Assembly: GCF_031143425.1 (NCBI RefSeq) | Contig: NC_090439.1 | Span: 355,998,027 to 356,062,026 of the forward strand | Length of the DNA: 64,000 nucleotides | Reading direction: 5' to 3' | Source of the DNA: Pleurodeles waltl | Lineage: Eukaryota; Chordata; Amphibia; Caudata; Salamandridae | In this document: one piece after another, positions 1 through 11,773 of the stretch | Numbering within the stretch: position 1 is the first letter of the stretch | Layout: every line of letters begins with the position of its first letter | Translations under genes and position numbers: made by a program | Notes under the pieces: generated by a model | Told to the model about the DNA's origin: nothing | Seen by the model: only the letters and a program-made list of their open reading frames with translations | The model's database searches: none

Positions 1-210
1 CCAAATTCCTTACCAATGTCTGGCATATTCGTACCCGTATTTTAAAGTTGCAGGCTCCTATCTAACTTTAAGTTTTTATTTTAATTGTATGGTCTTTTAT
101 CTGATGTGTTTCCTGTTTACTCTTCCTTGATGGTTTTACATGTTCATATGTGTGTTTTTTGTGTACATCTTTTATGGCCAAATTGGCCGAAATAAAGATT
201 AATTGATTGA
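1..210 (+). mobile_element. 3' end of a second LINE copy (tail fragment)
   Basis: AT-rich sequence ends in a TGGCC...GGCC pair followed by AATAAAG and a short A/T tail. The minus-strand LINE at 1.5-5.5 kb ends in a similar TGGCC/GGCTG tail with short A/T repeats, so this is probably the 3' UTR of a related LINE reading on plus. No coding sequence is visible, and the rest would lie left of the window. The family is not certain. Confidence 0.4.
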
Positions 211-990
211 AATACTATACAGGGGCAGTGTGGCCCCCCACAGCCCTGGGGACCACCACTCCTAGGGTGTTCTTTAATGATGAGCAGGGGGGGCCGTGTG
301 GCCAGCCCACAGCACTGGGGACCACCACCTCTCCGGGACAAAGTATAAAAAATTAGAAAGAGGGTCCGTTTCAGACCCCCCACAGTCCCGGGGACCACCA
401 CTTCCCCGTGACTATGCATGCTGGAGCCCCTCTCATGGATCCATTGATGGTCCTGGGGATCATCCCCAAGTGCCAGCTCCTGCTATGTCCCGGGTCACCC
501 ACCCCTGGGACATAGCTTTTTGCTGTGGCTTGGCTGCAACTTTGAAGCTGCCACCAGGTCACAGCAAACACTCTGGTCCAGTGGAGGGAGCGCTGTCAAA
601 TAGCTCTCCTTTCACCAGAGCGGAGGTTTCCTTTGTCTGCCTGCCTGCAAAATGCAGGAAGGGAAACAGAGGAAACAATTGCTCTAGCAGCAATTGCTTT
701 AGCAGCTCCCTCTCTGTGACAGCAATGTTGGCTCCCACAGGAGGTGGGGAGCCAGCTGGGATCGTGGGTGCCTTCACAAAAAAATGAAATATATATCCTG
801 AGTCCCCAGGCTGAGTTTGGCCTGGAGGGGGGTTTCATGCCAGGTTGGGTTGTTATAGAGGTTGGCTGCAGGAACTGGCCGCAAGCTAGACCCTGTGGTC
901 AACCCCCGATGCACACAGACAAAGGCAGTGCTCAGCGCAGGGTTGGGTGGCTATAGGGGTTGGCTGCAGGGCCTAGAGGTCTTTCCAGCA
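205..990. repeat. GC-rich dispersed repeat (CCTGGGGACCACCAC units)
   Basis: Several diverged copies of a GGGGACCACCAC motif lie between about 230 and 420. They are followed by a segment rich in 'ggttggctgcagg' and 'ggccaaccccc'-like words. Related words recur near 12.7, 17.2-17.9 and 18.75-18.85 kb, so this is part of a dispersed composite repeat. The open frames across it are low-complexity and I do not regard them as genes. Confidence 0.55.
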
Positions 991-994
991 ACTA

Positions 995-1273
995 TAACTC
1001 GTGCCCTAAGGTAACTATAACTTGCACCCTCGTCATGCACTGATGCACTGCTAATTACCCCATATATTACAATTGCTATAATGTCATTAAAAATATAACT
1101 GAAATATTATCACTCAAATTATTGAAGAACAAACTCTGTGTGGTGGGGGTGCGAGTTATAGTTTCCTTACGGCATGAGCTACAGTTGCTTGAAAGAACTA
1201 TAACTATAACTGTTGAATCAATATGATTTTGTACAAGTAAATTCAGAACCTAACTACTACAACGTCCTTGTAC

Positions 1274-1275
<2 letters not shown>
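995..1275. repeat. Dispersed repeat with 'aactataact' motifs, copy 1
   Basis: Sequence with repeated ACTATAACT words and an ending of the type 'aacctaacta...acgtcc' also occurs at about 12.34-12.6 kb and in part near 15.5 and 18.95-19.05 kb. Two of the copies abut a long (TA)n tract. It has no coding potential, and I cannot name the family. Confidence 0.55.

Positions 1276-1326
<51 letters not shown>
1276..1326. repeat. (TA)n microsatellite
   Basis: About 50 bp of uninterrupted TA dinucleotide, seen directly. Confidence 0.95.
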
Positions 1327-1330
<4 letters not shown>

Positions 1331-1903
1331 TACATTGGCTCCTTCTACACTAATATTGAACATCAAGTGGGAATTAAAGCATGTACATACTTTCTAATGA
1401 AAAGAAGTATACAATACTGTGATCAGACCAACATGCTATTGAACATGATTGAACTTTGTCTAGAGAACAATATCTTTCCAATCAATAAACACATTTTTCA
1501 ATTTCCATTTTACCATTTACCATTTATTTAATTGTTGTCAGCCTGTCCGGCCATAACAATAACACACAATAAATACCAATTCATCATACTCGCATTAAAT
1601 AAAACGTCTCAATAAAAAGAAAAAACTGTACTTGAATTTTTGATTTAACATGTGCCAAAATGTATCCAATTTGCCCTGCATTATCATAAAACTTGGTCTA
1701 TGACCATAATTTACATAAAAACTCTTGACTTATTCTAGAAAAACATTATAAATCTACAATTTAAGTATCTTATTCTGGCACTGATCAATTGGGACCTTGC
1801 GGTGCCTACCATCAGTTTAATAATAACCCAGGACCTGGGCCCGTTTTACAACAACCTGCACCAGTTTCCCAAGCTAATAATAGCTATGGGACAACACAAG
1901 CAA

Positions 1904-3994
1904 TTATATTTGTGCCAACTGTGGGTGCATTGATAGACGTAACTTCCATGCTTCCAGTATGTGAGTTGAGACCTTTGTCACAATATGTTTCTCGTCTGAT
2001 CGCATACATAACACTTCCGCCTCTTTGCACTTCCTAACTCCGTGTGATCTAAAAAGTGGACGTAAATACAATTTGCGGAGTTTGAGCGTGAAGTGACATA
2101 ATAAAAGGAAGTGGGATAGTGTTTCTTGGCCACCATAAAGACATGGACAACATTCTAATCTACCCGGAGGGACGGGTTGCCATCTATTGGTCACCGCCAT
2201 CACTGGTAGTGTGCCCATGCGAAACTTAAAATAGAGAGCCCTTTTTTCTTCCGGATAAATACTGTCTATGAAAATTGCTGGTTTAAGCTCTTGATTAAAC
2301 AAAATGTAACGCTTAAATAAAGGGCTAAGTGTCTCACACATGCTCTGAGTCTTTTGGTCCCAGTATGCCTTTTTTATGACAGATAAACTAGGCCTTCTGA
2401 TTTTTCCTGGATGGAGCCAGAGGTCTTCCTGGCCGATAGCAGCCAGGGTAGTTGAGATGTGTTTGAACCAGGGCAATATCCGATGGCTTTGTAGCTTCAT
2501 GATGTCCATAAGTACAACTCTATAGGGTTTGAGTTCCTCTTTTGCCCAAATACAGATCCAGTATCTTATTGGAGCCAGTGCAATGTAGTCCTCAACCTTT
2601 CTCATTTGTAGATCAATTCTAATTGCATTCATTTGTGTGGCTTTGCCTAAACTAAGTAATCGGTGTAGAAATGTATTCTCAGTTACTTGTATTGATGGAG
2701 TCTTTCAAAATCCCCAGATCTTGGCGCTATAAAGTGCTGCAGCCCTTGCTTTTGTTTTATATGCAAGCAGTGCAGAACTCACAGAATGGTTGCCTGTAGC
2801 TTTTGCGAATCTGAGTACCGCTCCAGCTTGTTGGACCAAAGAGATGTTACTTTTATAAATTTGCGGTTTCCATGTCAGTTTTTCATCCAGTCTGCAGCCC
2901 AGGAAGTAATAAGTAGCCACTCGGGCCAAAGGGTTGTTGTTCGCCCTAAAAGTCGATTGCATCATCTGTTTTTGGTTAAGAATCATAAACTTTGTTTTCC
3001 CCTCATTGATTACCATGCTCCTTGAGATGCAAAATGATTCAAAACCCCTAAGTAGTCGATGCATTGCTATCTCCGTTCTTGCCAGTAATACAGCGTCATC
3101 AGCAAAAAGCAGGATAGGTATACTTTCATTGGCTAGTTTTGGCACATTCAGATTTAATTTCCTCAGGTCTTGACTTACTTCATTTATGTAACAATTGAAT
3201 AAGGTTGGGGCCAAAACGTAGCCTTGTTTTACGCCTCGCTGGATTGGAACTTATGCCGTATAATAATTTCTCGTAGTATATCTGACCCTGGCAGTATTTC
3301 CTGTATGCAGTAGAATTAACAGCCTTAAAATGTTTCCCTGTATTGCCATTTCCGACAATAACTGCCATAATGTTTGGCGATTTACGCTGTCAAAGGCTGT
3401 TTGAAGATCCACAAAGACCAGATATAATGGACAATCTTTTAGGGTGACATATTTAGCGCAGATCATGTTCAACTTGAAAAGTTGATCTGTTGTGCTTTGG
3501 CCTCTCCTAAAACCAGCTTGATGTGTCGATAATAAATCTCCATCCTCTAGCCATTGGTCTAGGCTCGACTGGATCAGATTGGCAAAAAAAATTCCAACAC
3601 TATCAAGCAATGAGATAGGCCTGTAATTGCACACCATGTCCCGAGGCCCTTTTTTGTGAATTGGAACAATTATTGATTTTTTCCAAGAAGTAGGGATTAC
3701 CTCGTGGTGCGAAACACTGTTGAATAGACGGGCTAGAGCAGGTAGCCATAACGTTAACTGGTTACGGTAAACGTCTGAAGGGATACCGTCTGGGCCTGCA
3801 GCCTTGTACGGCTTTTGGAGAAGAATAACTTGTTTAATCTCTTTCTCACTGAATTCCGGTGTTAACTCCATTGCACGTGGAATGCCATGGGTTACTTGCA
3901 TGGAATTTGTGCTAGAGAATTTGTTAGGGACTAATTCAATCTGTGTTTCATTTATCGATCTAACAGGCCATTTTGATGGTACTACATAGATCAC
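1904..3994 (-). pseudogene. LINE reverse transcriptase and C-terminal domain (broken)
   Basis: Fragment 3994-3251 carries RT fingers and palm: 'NYRPISLLDSVG', 'QAGFRRGQSTTDQL' and the first catalytic Asp in 'FVDLQTAFDSVN'. Fragment 3214-2705 begins 'APTLFNCYINE' and has the catalytic FADD box at about 3106-3095. Fragment 2632-1904 is the cysteine-bearing C-terminal region ('CCPCLYGGQETLSHFLLLC'), typical of this LINE type. Frames shift near 3.25 and 2.7 kb. RT motifs are intact but the reading frame is not. Confidence 0.85.
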
Positions 3995-5511
3995 TTGAAG
4001 AGGAAATGCCTTACTTGATCTTTGGTTACTGCCTTCCAGCCCTTGAGTAAGACTATTAAGTTAATAGTACTCCCGGATGCCATCTTGACTTCTTCCTGAT
4101 ACAAGGCGGTAAAGTGCTTTACCCAGAGTTGTGGGTTGATATTCAGTTCTAGATTTTTCAAAGGGCCTTCGCATCCCCACCTGACTATCTCCCAAAACTT
4201 TTTGCAGTTTCCTGCCGATATTGCCTGCAGGAGAATTTTCCAGAGCTTATGTGGAAATATCTTCCTTTTGTATCTCAGTAATTTTTTGTACTGTTGCCTG
4301 CATTCATAAAAATTTTGTTCATTAAAGTCGTTCAAATGCCGATTCTTTAGCGCTTGAGATAGGGTCTTTTTTAGTTTCAAACACTATTCATCGAACCAGC
4401 CCTCCATCGTATTAGGACTAGTTTGAAGATGCTTGGTCCTTTCCTTTGTTGTTTGTAATAACAGATTATTAAAATTATGCAGGAGGGGTAAAGCTTCGTT
4501 AACTGGTAGGTTTAGAAACGTGCTGAGTGATAACAACCAGGTTTGACTAGGTACTCTCATAAAGGATTCATCCACATTTGACCTTAATATGTTTTTCCTG
4601 TTAGGTCTCATGGTTATTGTTAAGCTGTTTCCGTTAAATGGTGACTCAGCCTTCCCTGAGCTCGTGTCTGGATGGACTATCTCCATTAGCAATGGGTCAT
4701 GGTCACTCTCGATCCTGTCCCTTATTTCCATATCAATGACATAATGCCAGGCTTCGATGTTTATTGCCATGTAATCGATTATACTTTTTCCAGTTCGAAA
4801 GGTAGGTTTGAAAATTCTATCTGAGTTTGTTCTTCCGTTTAATGTGTGGATTCCTCCTTCTATTAATGCTTCAAAGATTAATTCTCCTTTCTTGGAGTCT
4901 TGACAACGTTGGATGAGGGGCGTTGGAATGTTCCAAATGTGATCTTCCTCTGCTACTTGTTCATCCCAGAGGATAGAATGGGGTTTAATGCTGAAATCAC
5001 CGCATATCAATAAAAAGGTTTTGCAAAGCTGGGGGGAGCGGTTGTTCGTGTGACCTAGTGCTGGGTTCCTCCAACCTTTAGTTCTTTTGTTTAAAATATG
5101 TTCCTTGAGGAGCCGCACACCTGGCATGGCTTGGACCCAGCTGATAGGAGGGAAGTACACAATTACTATTTCGAGTGACCAATCCTCATATTTTACTGCA
5201 AGCGTCTGGATTTACTTGCTTAATACAGCATAAGTTACTGCACAGTTTCCCAGCAGTGAAGTTCTGATCCAGATGATCAGGCCTACCGATGGTCTTCCTT
5301 TTTTTTATTTGATAGCAGGTGAATGGAAAGTGGAGAACCCATCTAGGTCAATGGCATTAGTAGACCAAGTTTCTTGGAAGCAGCTGATGTCTTGTTGTTT
5401 GATGAATTCAACCCAGTCCTTATCCTCCATTTTGCTTTTTAAGCCTGCAATGTTCCAGCTTAAAATGTTTAATGTTGGACTAGTTCTGTCTTTTGTATTC
5501 AAGCCGTCCAT
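3991..5511 (-). pseudogene. LINE endonuclease and linker (broken)
   Basis: The 5' fragment (5511-5305) begins a typical APE endonuclease, with the strand motif 'LNILSWNIAGLKSK' and a 'DISCFQETW' motif. The next fragment (5160-4384) holds the conserved SDHDPLL motif near residue 154, the catalytic SDH of APE endonucleases. A further fragment (4380-3991) is the basic linker leading into RT. In living elements this enzyme nicks the target for target-primed reverse transcription. At least two frame breaks (between 5305 and 5160, and near 4382) make it non-functional. Confidence 0.75.
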
Positions 5512-5517
5512 TTTTTG

Positions 5518-5780
5518 CTACAAGCTTCTAGATGGTTGATCTTCATAATTCTGCAACTGTGGGGGATTGCCCATGCTGTTTCTAGGGGAATTGACCAACA
5601 GACAGAACCTCATATTGCTCAGATTTATTCGTTCAGGGAGTTGTTGTTTGGAGCTAATTGCTCCCTGCAGTATCGAGCCAGAATTGCCTTTTACCTCATG
5701 CCTACCCAACACGTTTTGCTTTGGAGCTTTTTCAAGAAATATTGTTCGATACGGTTCCTTTTTGTGGAATAACAGTAGAT
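5518..5780. other. LINE 5' end to PLE junction, no gene seen
   Basis: A 64-codon minus frame (5712-5518) could be LINE 5' leader or an ORF1 remnant, but it has no recognisable motif. I see no convincing gene or element boundary here. Confidence 0.3.
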
Positions 5781-7010
5781 ATTCCCCAGGTCTTCATCAT
5801 GTTAGAACATTTTAAAATCTGTTCTACTATCCAAGGTAATTTTATTTTTCAATAAATAAAAGGTACAGCCATGGGCTTTTGATTTTCACAGAATTTTGCT
5901 AATCTTACAATGGGATGGTGGGAACATCAGTATGCCTGGTCACCAGAAAATGATGTGCATTTAAGTAAAATAGTGATGTGGCTAAGTTATATTGATGATT
6001 TATTCATAATGTGGGATGGTGCAGAGGAGCAGTTTGTTGAATATTTCACAATTTTGAATCACAACTCTACATAGAGGATGGAATGATACAAACTACATTG
6101 CACAGAACAGAGACAGCATCAAATGCAGTTTTGCATGGGAAAAGATTTAATCAACCATGTCTAAAGTGGAGCATTCCCTAGGTTGTATTCCTAAGAATCA
6201 GGAGAAATTGCTTCCAGGACAAGGAAGAATTCAGACGTTTACAGCAATCAGCAGAGCACTTCAGAGACAGGGGGGTACCCCAGTAAATTAATAAAAACCT
6301 GCTTGGAGAAAGCAAAAAAAACAAACATAGACCTTGTCCCCTGCAAGGAAGAAGCAAAAAATTGCAGGAAGAGGAATCAGCCAGCTGCATCTCACCAAAC
6401 TGCAAGGAAAGCAGGGATGTACGTAAAATTCTTGAGAAATTGGACACAGCATCGAATTCTAACATTAGAAATCACCCAGCGGTAACATAAGGTGAGTCCC
6501 CATTATAAGGGACAAATTGGTGCATAATCATTATACAGTCAATAAAACACAATGGCTTCAGAAACCTGATTTTTTAAATGCCACCATTGCAAAACCTGTA
6601 AAATAGCAATCATCAATCAGGATTCTGACACCATAAATGGCCAAAAAAGAAAAATCATGCAACATCTTATGTGTAAGAGTAAATTCACCATTTATGTAAC
6701 TGAATGTCCATGCTCATTGAAATATATGGGAAGGACCATTTACAAAACCAAAACGAGAATTTTGGAGCAGCTAAGGGCCACAAACCATAAAGATTGCAGA
6801 AACGCTGTAACAAAGCATATGGAACAGACACATGAAAGTGATTGGACAGAAATGAAATATTATGTCATCGATCAGGTTGAAAAATCAACAAGAGGTGGCA
6901 ACAGGGAAAGAATTCTGAGGCAAAAGGAGTCGAGATACACCTTATTGCTTCGAACACTGACTCCTGGGTGCATGAACCATGATGAAGAATTACACGTACA
7001 TTTGTAGTTC
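5780..7010 (+). pseudogene. Penelope-like element copy A: RT C-terminal half plus GIY-YIG endonuclease
   Basis: A plus-strand reading frame, broken by several stops, shows PLE landmarks in order. These are a GTAMG motif (about 5862-5876), an 'ANLTMGWWE' motif, the catalytic YIDD (5988-5999), a thumb region with 'FLRIRRNCFQD' (about 6185-6220), and a GIY-YIG endonuclease (6657-7007). The endonuclease has 'FTIYVTECPCSLKYMGRT', then RGGNRE and a C-terminal 'LRTLTPGCMN'. The last 116 codons are open. PLEs use this enzyme pair to copy themselves into new sites. The 5' half of this copy is absent. Confidence 0.85.
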
Positions 7011-7436
7011 TAGTTATTATATTGAGCATCATTCATGGGAGGACACCAGGATATGGCCCCAATTAACAATTAAAAAAAAAGAACTGAACATTTAAACAGG
7101 TACTTCCATTTTGTAAATCAAGTATGAAACCAGCCATTGGGTCACACCATCGAGTCATACCATACAGGTCACTAATAAAATGTGCATGAATCCAAATGGA
7201 ATGTATGGATGATTAAATGTAATCACATCAGCATAGCATAATCCAGATACCCATGCAAATTCAAGGAACAGATACTAATGAAATATAATAAAACACATGT
7301 GGAAAGATATCTGGACTTAATAATGGTTCAAACAGTAAATTTATTTTGCAAATAGAATAGGAAATCAGCTGTTGGGTCATACACCAGACAGGTCACAAGT
7401 TCAAAATAACTTGCACAGGAATTTAAATGACTGTAA
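7010..7436 (+). repeat. PLE inter-copy region (pseudo-LTR candidate)
   Basis: This lies between the endonuclease of copy A and the N-terminus of copy B. Two degenerate direct repeats can be aligned by eye. One, at about 7115-7200, has 'ttgggtcacacc...acaggtcacta'. The other, at about 7345-7435, has 'ttgggtcatacacc..acaggtcacaa'. They are roughly 240 bp apart. Head-to-tail partial copies joined by such repeats are typical of Penelope elements. Confidence 0.5.
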
Positions 7437-8986
7437 ATGGATGTAAATCCCCATCCCAAACTGCTAGAAGAATTGTCCACGCTAATGGCAGCCACCTGTA
7501 AAAGTATGTTGGAGATCTTATCCAAATATGCAGATTTGGAACTGACACAGACCAGTGAGGAAAATGGGAATCTGAGGGCACTTTTAGAGAACCATGTGAC
7601 ACAAGATGAAATTACTAACTTCTACAAGGAGATGGAGGGACGAATTAAGAAATATGAAGAAGAAATCAAGTTAAGGAAAAGGAGAAAATTCCTACAGGAT
7701 AAAAATGATTATGCAATGGGCTGTATCCTCACTTTTGGTAGGAAGTTTGACAAAGCAAGAAAAGATTTACGACAAAGTGAGGCCTTAAGACGACCGGAGA
7801 TCTCCTAGTCGGAATCAAGTGTGGAGACTGTCTCTGATATTGAAGAATCACTGGGTACCAGTTCTGCGGTAGGGCAATCATTTACAACCATGGAAGAATA
7901 TTGTTTTTTACAGTTAAATCAGAGACCAAAAGGGAAACCCCCAAAAGGCAGGGGAGAAGGCAGAGAAGCAAAAAGATCAGGAGAGGTGGAACGGCAGGAA
8001 GGAATCGAGAAATTGGATGGCAGAAATGTACGACAGAACAGGAGAAAGAGATAAGGGATGAAAATAAACTTACCATTGTGAATATCTCTCCCCCCACCTT
8101 GTCTCATGATGAACGTACAGTTCTGGAATTGGGTTTGTCCTTCTGTCCGACAGCCAATCTTGATTATACTAAAACACGCATTGACATCTTTAAATTTGTT
8201 AGAAAACTGAAGTTAATGAAGATCTTTGCTCAACAGAAAGATCAACCCCTTTTGCAGGATGGAAAACTGAATGTAGATGATATGGATGAACCTCCTGAAT
8301 TGATGTTAGGTGATATTGATGGTTTAGCTACCTTGAGAGAATTGGAAGTAGGGGAGAGATTATGGGATACTGAAACAGAGTTATTGCAAGAACTTGGTTT
8401 GGAAACAGGAGATATGAGTTACAGTAAATTGAAACCAAAATCGAGATGTAACCGTACGACCCCGCATGATAATATTGATGCTTTTCATGAAGCAGTAATT
8501 TTTTAGCTAATTACACTATGCAACAATACTCAGGATGTGTTTGCACAGAACCTCACATCAGGCCAACGAGCAGCTATATTTTCTTTGAGTAAAGCAACAT
8601 TATTTGTGATCAAACCAGCTGATAAGGGGGGAATGTTGTTTTATGGGATATACAGAAATATCAAAAGGAAGCGAGGTGACTGTAGATCTTTCATAACAGT
8701 TTGAGTACAATAACTGTCACCTCGCTTCCTTTTGATATTTCTGTAAATCCCATAAAACAACATTCCCCCCTTATCAGTTGGTTTGATCACAAATAATGTT
8801 GCTTTACGGACATCAATAACAATGTTTCATAATTTACTTTCTGAGAGTTATGACTGTGGTCTTATCTCAGATGATGAGTTTAAATTTCTGATGGTAAAGA
8901 AACCTTTAGCACCTTGCTACTATATTTTGCACAACACACATAAGGATACCCTTAACCCCCAGGGAGAATACCTCAATATATCATGA
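7437..8986 (+). pseudogene. Penelope-like element copy B: N-terminal half and RT start, with internal fold-back
   Basis: Fragment 7437-7808 (123 codons) contains the PLE N-terminal region, with a helical acidic/basic stretch and 'LRKRRKFLQDKNDYAMG'. Fragment 7901-8506 continues with 'GLSFCPTANLDYTKTRIDIF'. At about 8600-8640 the RT entry motif 'LFVIKPADKGG' is seen. It is followed at once by a 92-bp inverted duplication (8589-8807). After the fold-back the RT resumes with 'GLISDDEFKFLMVKKPLAPC' (about 8855-8920) and is lost near 8.99 kb, so the palm and endonuclease are missing. Stops and a frame change near 7.8-7.9 kb also make it a pseudogene. It is probably the tandem partner of copy A. 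Confidence 0.8.
8589..8807. repeat. Long fold-back: 92-bp inverted arms, 35-bp loop
   Basis: Positions 8589-8680 and 8716-8807 are reverse complements with only about two mismatches that I can find. The arms duplicate the KPADKGG-encoding part of the PLE, so the right arm is an inverted copy of coding sequence just upstream. The arms are much more alike than the decayed element around them, which points to a recent event or ongoing correction. Confidence 0.95.
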
Positions 8987-9645
8987 CCATTGTTTATGTC
9001 CATATGTATTCTGTTTGGCCTCGTATTGTAGAGGTACCATGGATTTCATAACCAAGATACAACACATTCAGTGGAAATCTCACTACATCTATGGTAACCA
9101 TAATGTAATATGACTGTATACTTGTGTCCCACATGATTTGGGCATTTGGGCCTGTAAGCATTTCTTTAGGGACAAACCTATCTGATTGTATGATCATTCA
9201 GAATTGCTTTTGAAAATGTTAAGGTTTTGCCTTGTGCCGGTCTGACTCCCAGTATCATAATCTGGCGGCCGAACTGCCAAGGATGCGGCAGTCGGACTGC
9301 CACCATGGGCACCGCAGTTTTAGGATGGCCGTACTTGTATTCTGGCCCTTAATCTCCCTATACCTAAAGCCAAAAGGAATCTGTCCTTGTGTAATGTAAC
9401 TAATGCTCATGTAAAGTGCTCTAATAGCTTCAGGTCAGGCTTCTTTTATATAAAACTGCAAAAAATAATAATAATAAGGGTTTGCGCCACTTCTGTCATT
9501 GGGCTATACTTGGGTTACATTTGGGAGATGTTTGTGCTACAGTAGGGCTCTTTTTTGCCTGGTGGCCATCTTGGGAGACCTATTTATTATGAAGCCCTCT
9601 AATCTCCTCATTTGCTGCAGTAACCTCAGTAAAAAAGTCTTTCAG
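8987..9645. other. No gene seen; unclassified repeat-like sequence
   Basis: About 9235-9350 is a GC-rich segment built on 'ggcggccgaactgcc' / 'ggcagtcggactgcc', an imperfect inverted repeat and probably a short dispersed element. The rest is AT-rich with no supported coding sequence. Confidence 0.4.
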
Positions 9646-9649
9646 TTTT

Positions 9650-10260
9650 ACACCTCGATTTCATCAAGATGGCGGTCAGGTGTGGCACATTTTTGGTATA
9701 AATTCAGATGTTAGCACAGTAGTTGGTCATTAGAATACTGTAGTTAACTGCTGATCAGCATGAAGTTAACTGGAAGTCTGATACTGTTGTTGAAAGTGTA
9801 TGTTTCAGTCTACATGCCAGAATATTTTAATGAAATAGAAGTGGAAGATATTTGAGAACTCACTTAAAGTGTGTCCTAAGTTTTCTTTCTACATCACTAA
9901 CCATAATTTCTATGACAAAATGAAACCTCTCATTTTGTTCCTTTCTAAATTAAATGTTTTACGTTTTACCAGTTTGACTCAATCAAGATGGCTTCAAGTG
10001 TGCCACACTTTTGTCATAAGTCTATTAGTGCTGTAGTTGTTCTTTAGAACGCTCTGGGAGGCTGCAGTAGAAAACAAGGGAAGCAACTGACAGGCTGCTC
10101 CTGTTGGAAGTACAACAGGAAGATATTTTAGAACTCTCTTAAAACATGTCCTATTTTTTCATTCTACATCACTAAACATAATTTTTATTACAAAATGGAC
10201 CTCTTCATTTTGTTCCTTATTAAATTAAATGTTTTTAGTTTTACCAGTTTGATTAAAATA
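9650..10260. repeat. Two-copy tandem repeat, about 300 bp per unit
   Basis: The units begin at 'atcaagatgg' (about 9661 and 9981). Each continues through 'ctacatcactaa.cataattt', 'tcattttgttcctt' and ends in 'gttttaccagtttga'. The copies are clearly diverged. The word 'gacaggctgctcctgtt' in the second unit recurs near 11.09 kb, so pieces are dispersed. No coding sequence. Confidence 0.75.
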
Positions 10261-10274
10261 TTCATCCTTATCTT

Positions 10275-10900
10275 ATGCATATTATTGTGCCGTTATTCCT
10301 AAGCCAGAAGGTCCCAGAGGGACTGCGATTCAACAGGGTAGCTGAGGGCTACAGTCAAGGGGAGTGCACACCCCCAGCAGGCGTGAAAGGCTATGGGATG
10401 CAGCGTGTATGGAGCTGCCTGCAGCACTCTAGGCAGAGCCTATGCAAATTTGACCTACCCTGTTCAAATTCAAGCCACAGGGCGTGAGGGAGCAATAAAG
10501 AGCAATCTGTAACATCGCACCAGGACCCTTGATCTCTTTGAGAGTAGGTGTGATTCATCAAATTGAGGTGGGGCCCTTTAAGAAAGGCAATCTCTAATCA
10601 GTAAATCAACGAGTCTGATTACAAGCACCACTGCATTAAATGAAGCGCGCGATGATCAGAAGTGGGGGCGCGCGCGTACGCATGCTCTTTGTCCAGATGG
10701 GTCTAAAAATAGGACTGCGACCGCGAGGCGCTGCAGTCCGCTCCCACTTCACAACAAAGGAAAGCGCTTCGGGCGCTGAAATGTCACAAATACAGAGAAT
10801 TAACAGTAAACAATATTAAAATATCTCATAAGCGCGACAAGAGTCAAACACTAGGCAGAGACATACAAGAAAAACAAATGTGATACGATAAAGGGAACTT
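10275..10900 (+). repeat. CpG-rich block with hammerhead-like hairpin (possible PLE terminal region)
   Basis: The segment 10640-10790 is rich in CpG and has a 'taaaaatagg' TATA-like word. It is followed by a hairpin with AGCGC (10763-10767) and GCGCT (10773-10777) around a TTCGG loop, then GAAA at 10778-10781. This resembles stem II plus the GAAA of the hammerhead cores found in Penelope pseudo-LTRs. The CUGANGA half is too degraded to confirm. No gene is seen. Confidence 0.35.
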
Positions 10901-11770
10901 AACAGGTTGCTGGTGCAGCAAAGAAAGAGGAAGTGTTTTGCTGATGCCTCCCTTTCTATGGTTAGTCATGTGACATTTGAGCGTTTATGGGATATGTTTT
11001 GTTCTAAACTTCTCTGATTGGCTGCTGGATAACTAAAGCATAGAAAGAGAAGCATAATCGGAGCCTCCGGTCCTGACATAAAATCAAGTGACAGGCTGCT
11101 CCTGTTAGAAGTACACGTTTTGCAGGGAATGTCAGACTTCATGCTCACATTTTAGCTTCTGGAGCACCTTTTATAACCTCTATGGGAAAATCATGAGAAA
11201 ACAGTTTTCTTTCAAACATGATTCATGAAATCCTAGCAGAAGGCTTTTTCACAGGGGTAAAATCACTTAAGCAACAAATGATTTATATTGTAACTGAAAT
11301 CTGTTACCACCTTTTATATGTTCACCTTGTTGTGTCCCTCAAAACCTTCCATTCACTACAATGCATTTCAATGGGTCATTTAGAGGACGTAATGTGGCTG
11401 TGTACTACAACGGTGCACACTTCCAAGAATTCTTTGCTTGTATATAAGTACGATAGAGTTAATGATATTGATGCTTGAACACGTAAGTTGTAAGGAGTGC
11501 CAGGGTGGTTCCACACCCAGCCACAGGGTGTGTACCCCAGAATTTAACACGACATACCCTCATATGGGAAATGAATTTCTACTCTGAATGCCACAATATG
11601 GACATAATTTGGCACAGTTTGAATACTATATATTATATCAACAAGCCTTGAAAAAGTTGTTGTTACGACGGAACACGTGCCGGTTGTTTGTACATAGGAC
11701 ATGGTATCGGATGTTTTTTCAATGGATAACTAAAGAAGAATAAAGGACAATATTTGAAATAATTGGATGT
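10900..11770. other. No gene seen
   Basis: AT-rich, repeat-like sequence. The short open frames (up to 86 codons at 11218-11478) have no motif and unremarkable composition. I do not support a gene here. Confidence 0.5.
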
Positions 11771-11773
11771 GCC

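Larger units (their letters stand above)
1500..5540 (-). mobile_element. Decayed APE-type LINE (I/Vingi-like)
   Basis: On minus the element runs from an apurinic-type endonuclease at about 5.5 kb, through reverse transcriptase (RT) at 4.0-2.7 kb, to a C-terminal domain ending near 1.9 kb and a 3' UTR. The UTR ends near 1.50-1.55 kb in a TGGCC...GGCTG motif and short 'taaatgg' repeats. The frame changes at least five times (near 5.2, 4.38, 3.99, 3.25 and 2.7 kb), so it is a fossil. The RT style and the GGCC-type tail suggest the I superfamily (Ingi/Vingi). That family call is tentative, and no target-site duplication was identified. Confidence 0.8.

Noticed and set aside
296..787. 163-codon plus frame
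   Set aside because: It spans the GC-rich dispersed repeat, with no domain and no splice or promoter context.
10600..10790. CpG-island promoter of a host gene
   Set aside because: There is a CpG-rich block and a TATA-like word, but no coding exon follows. A transposon terminal region explains it better.
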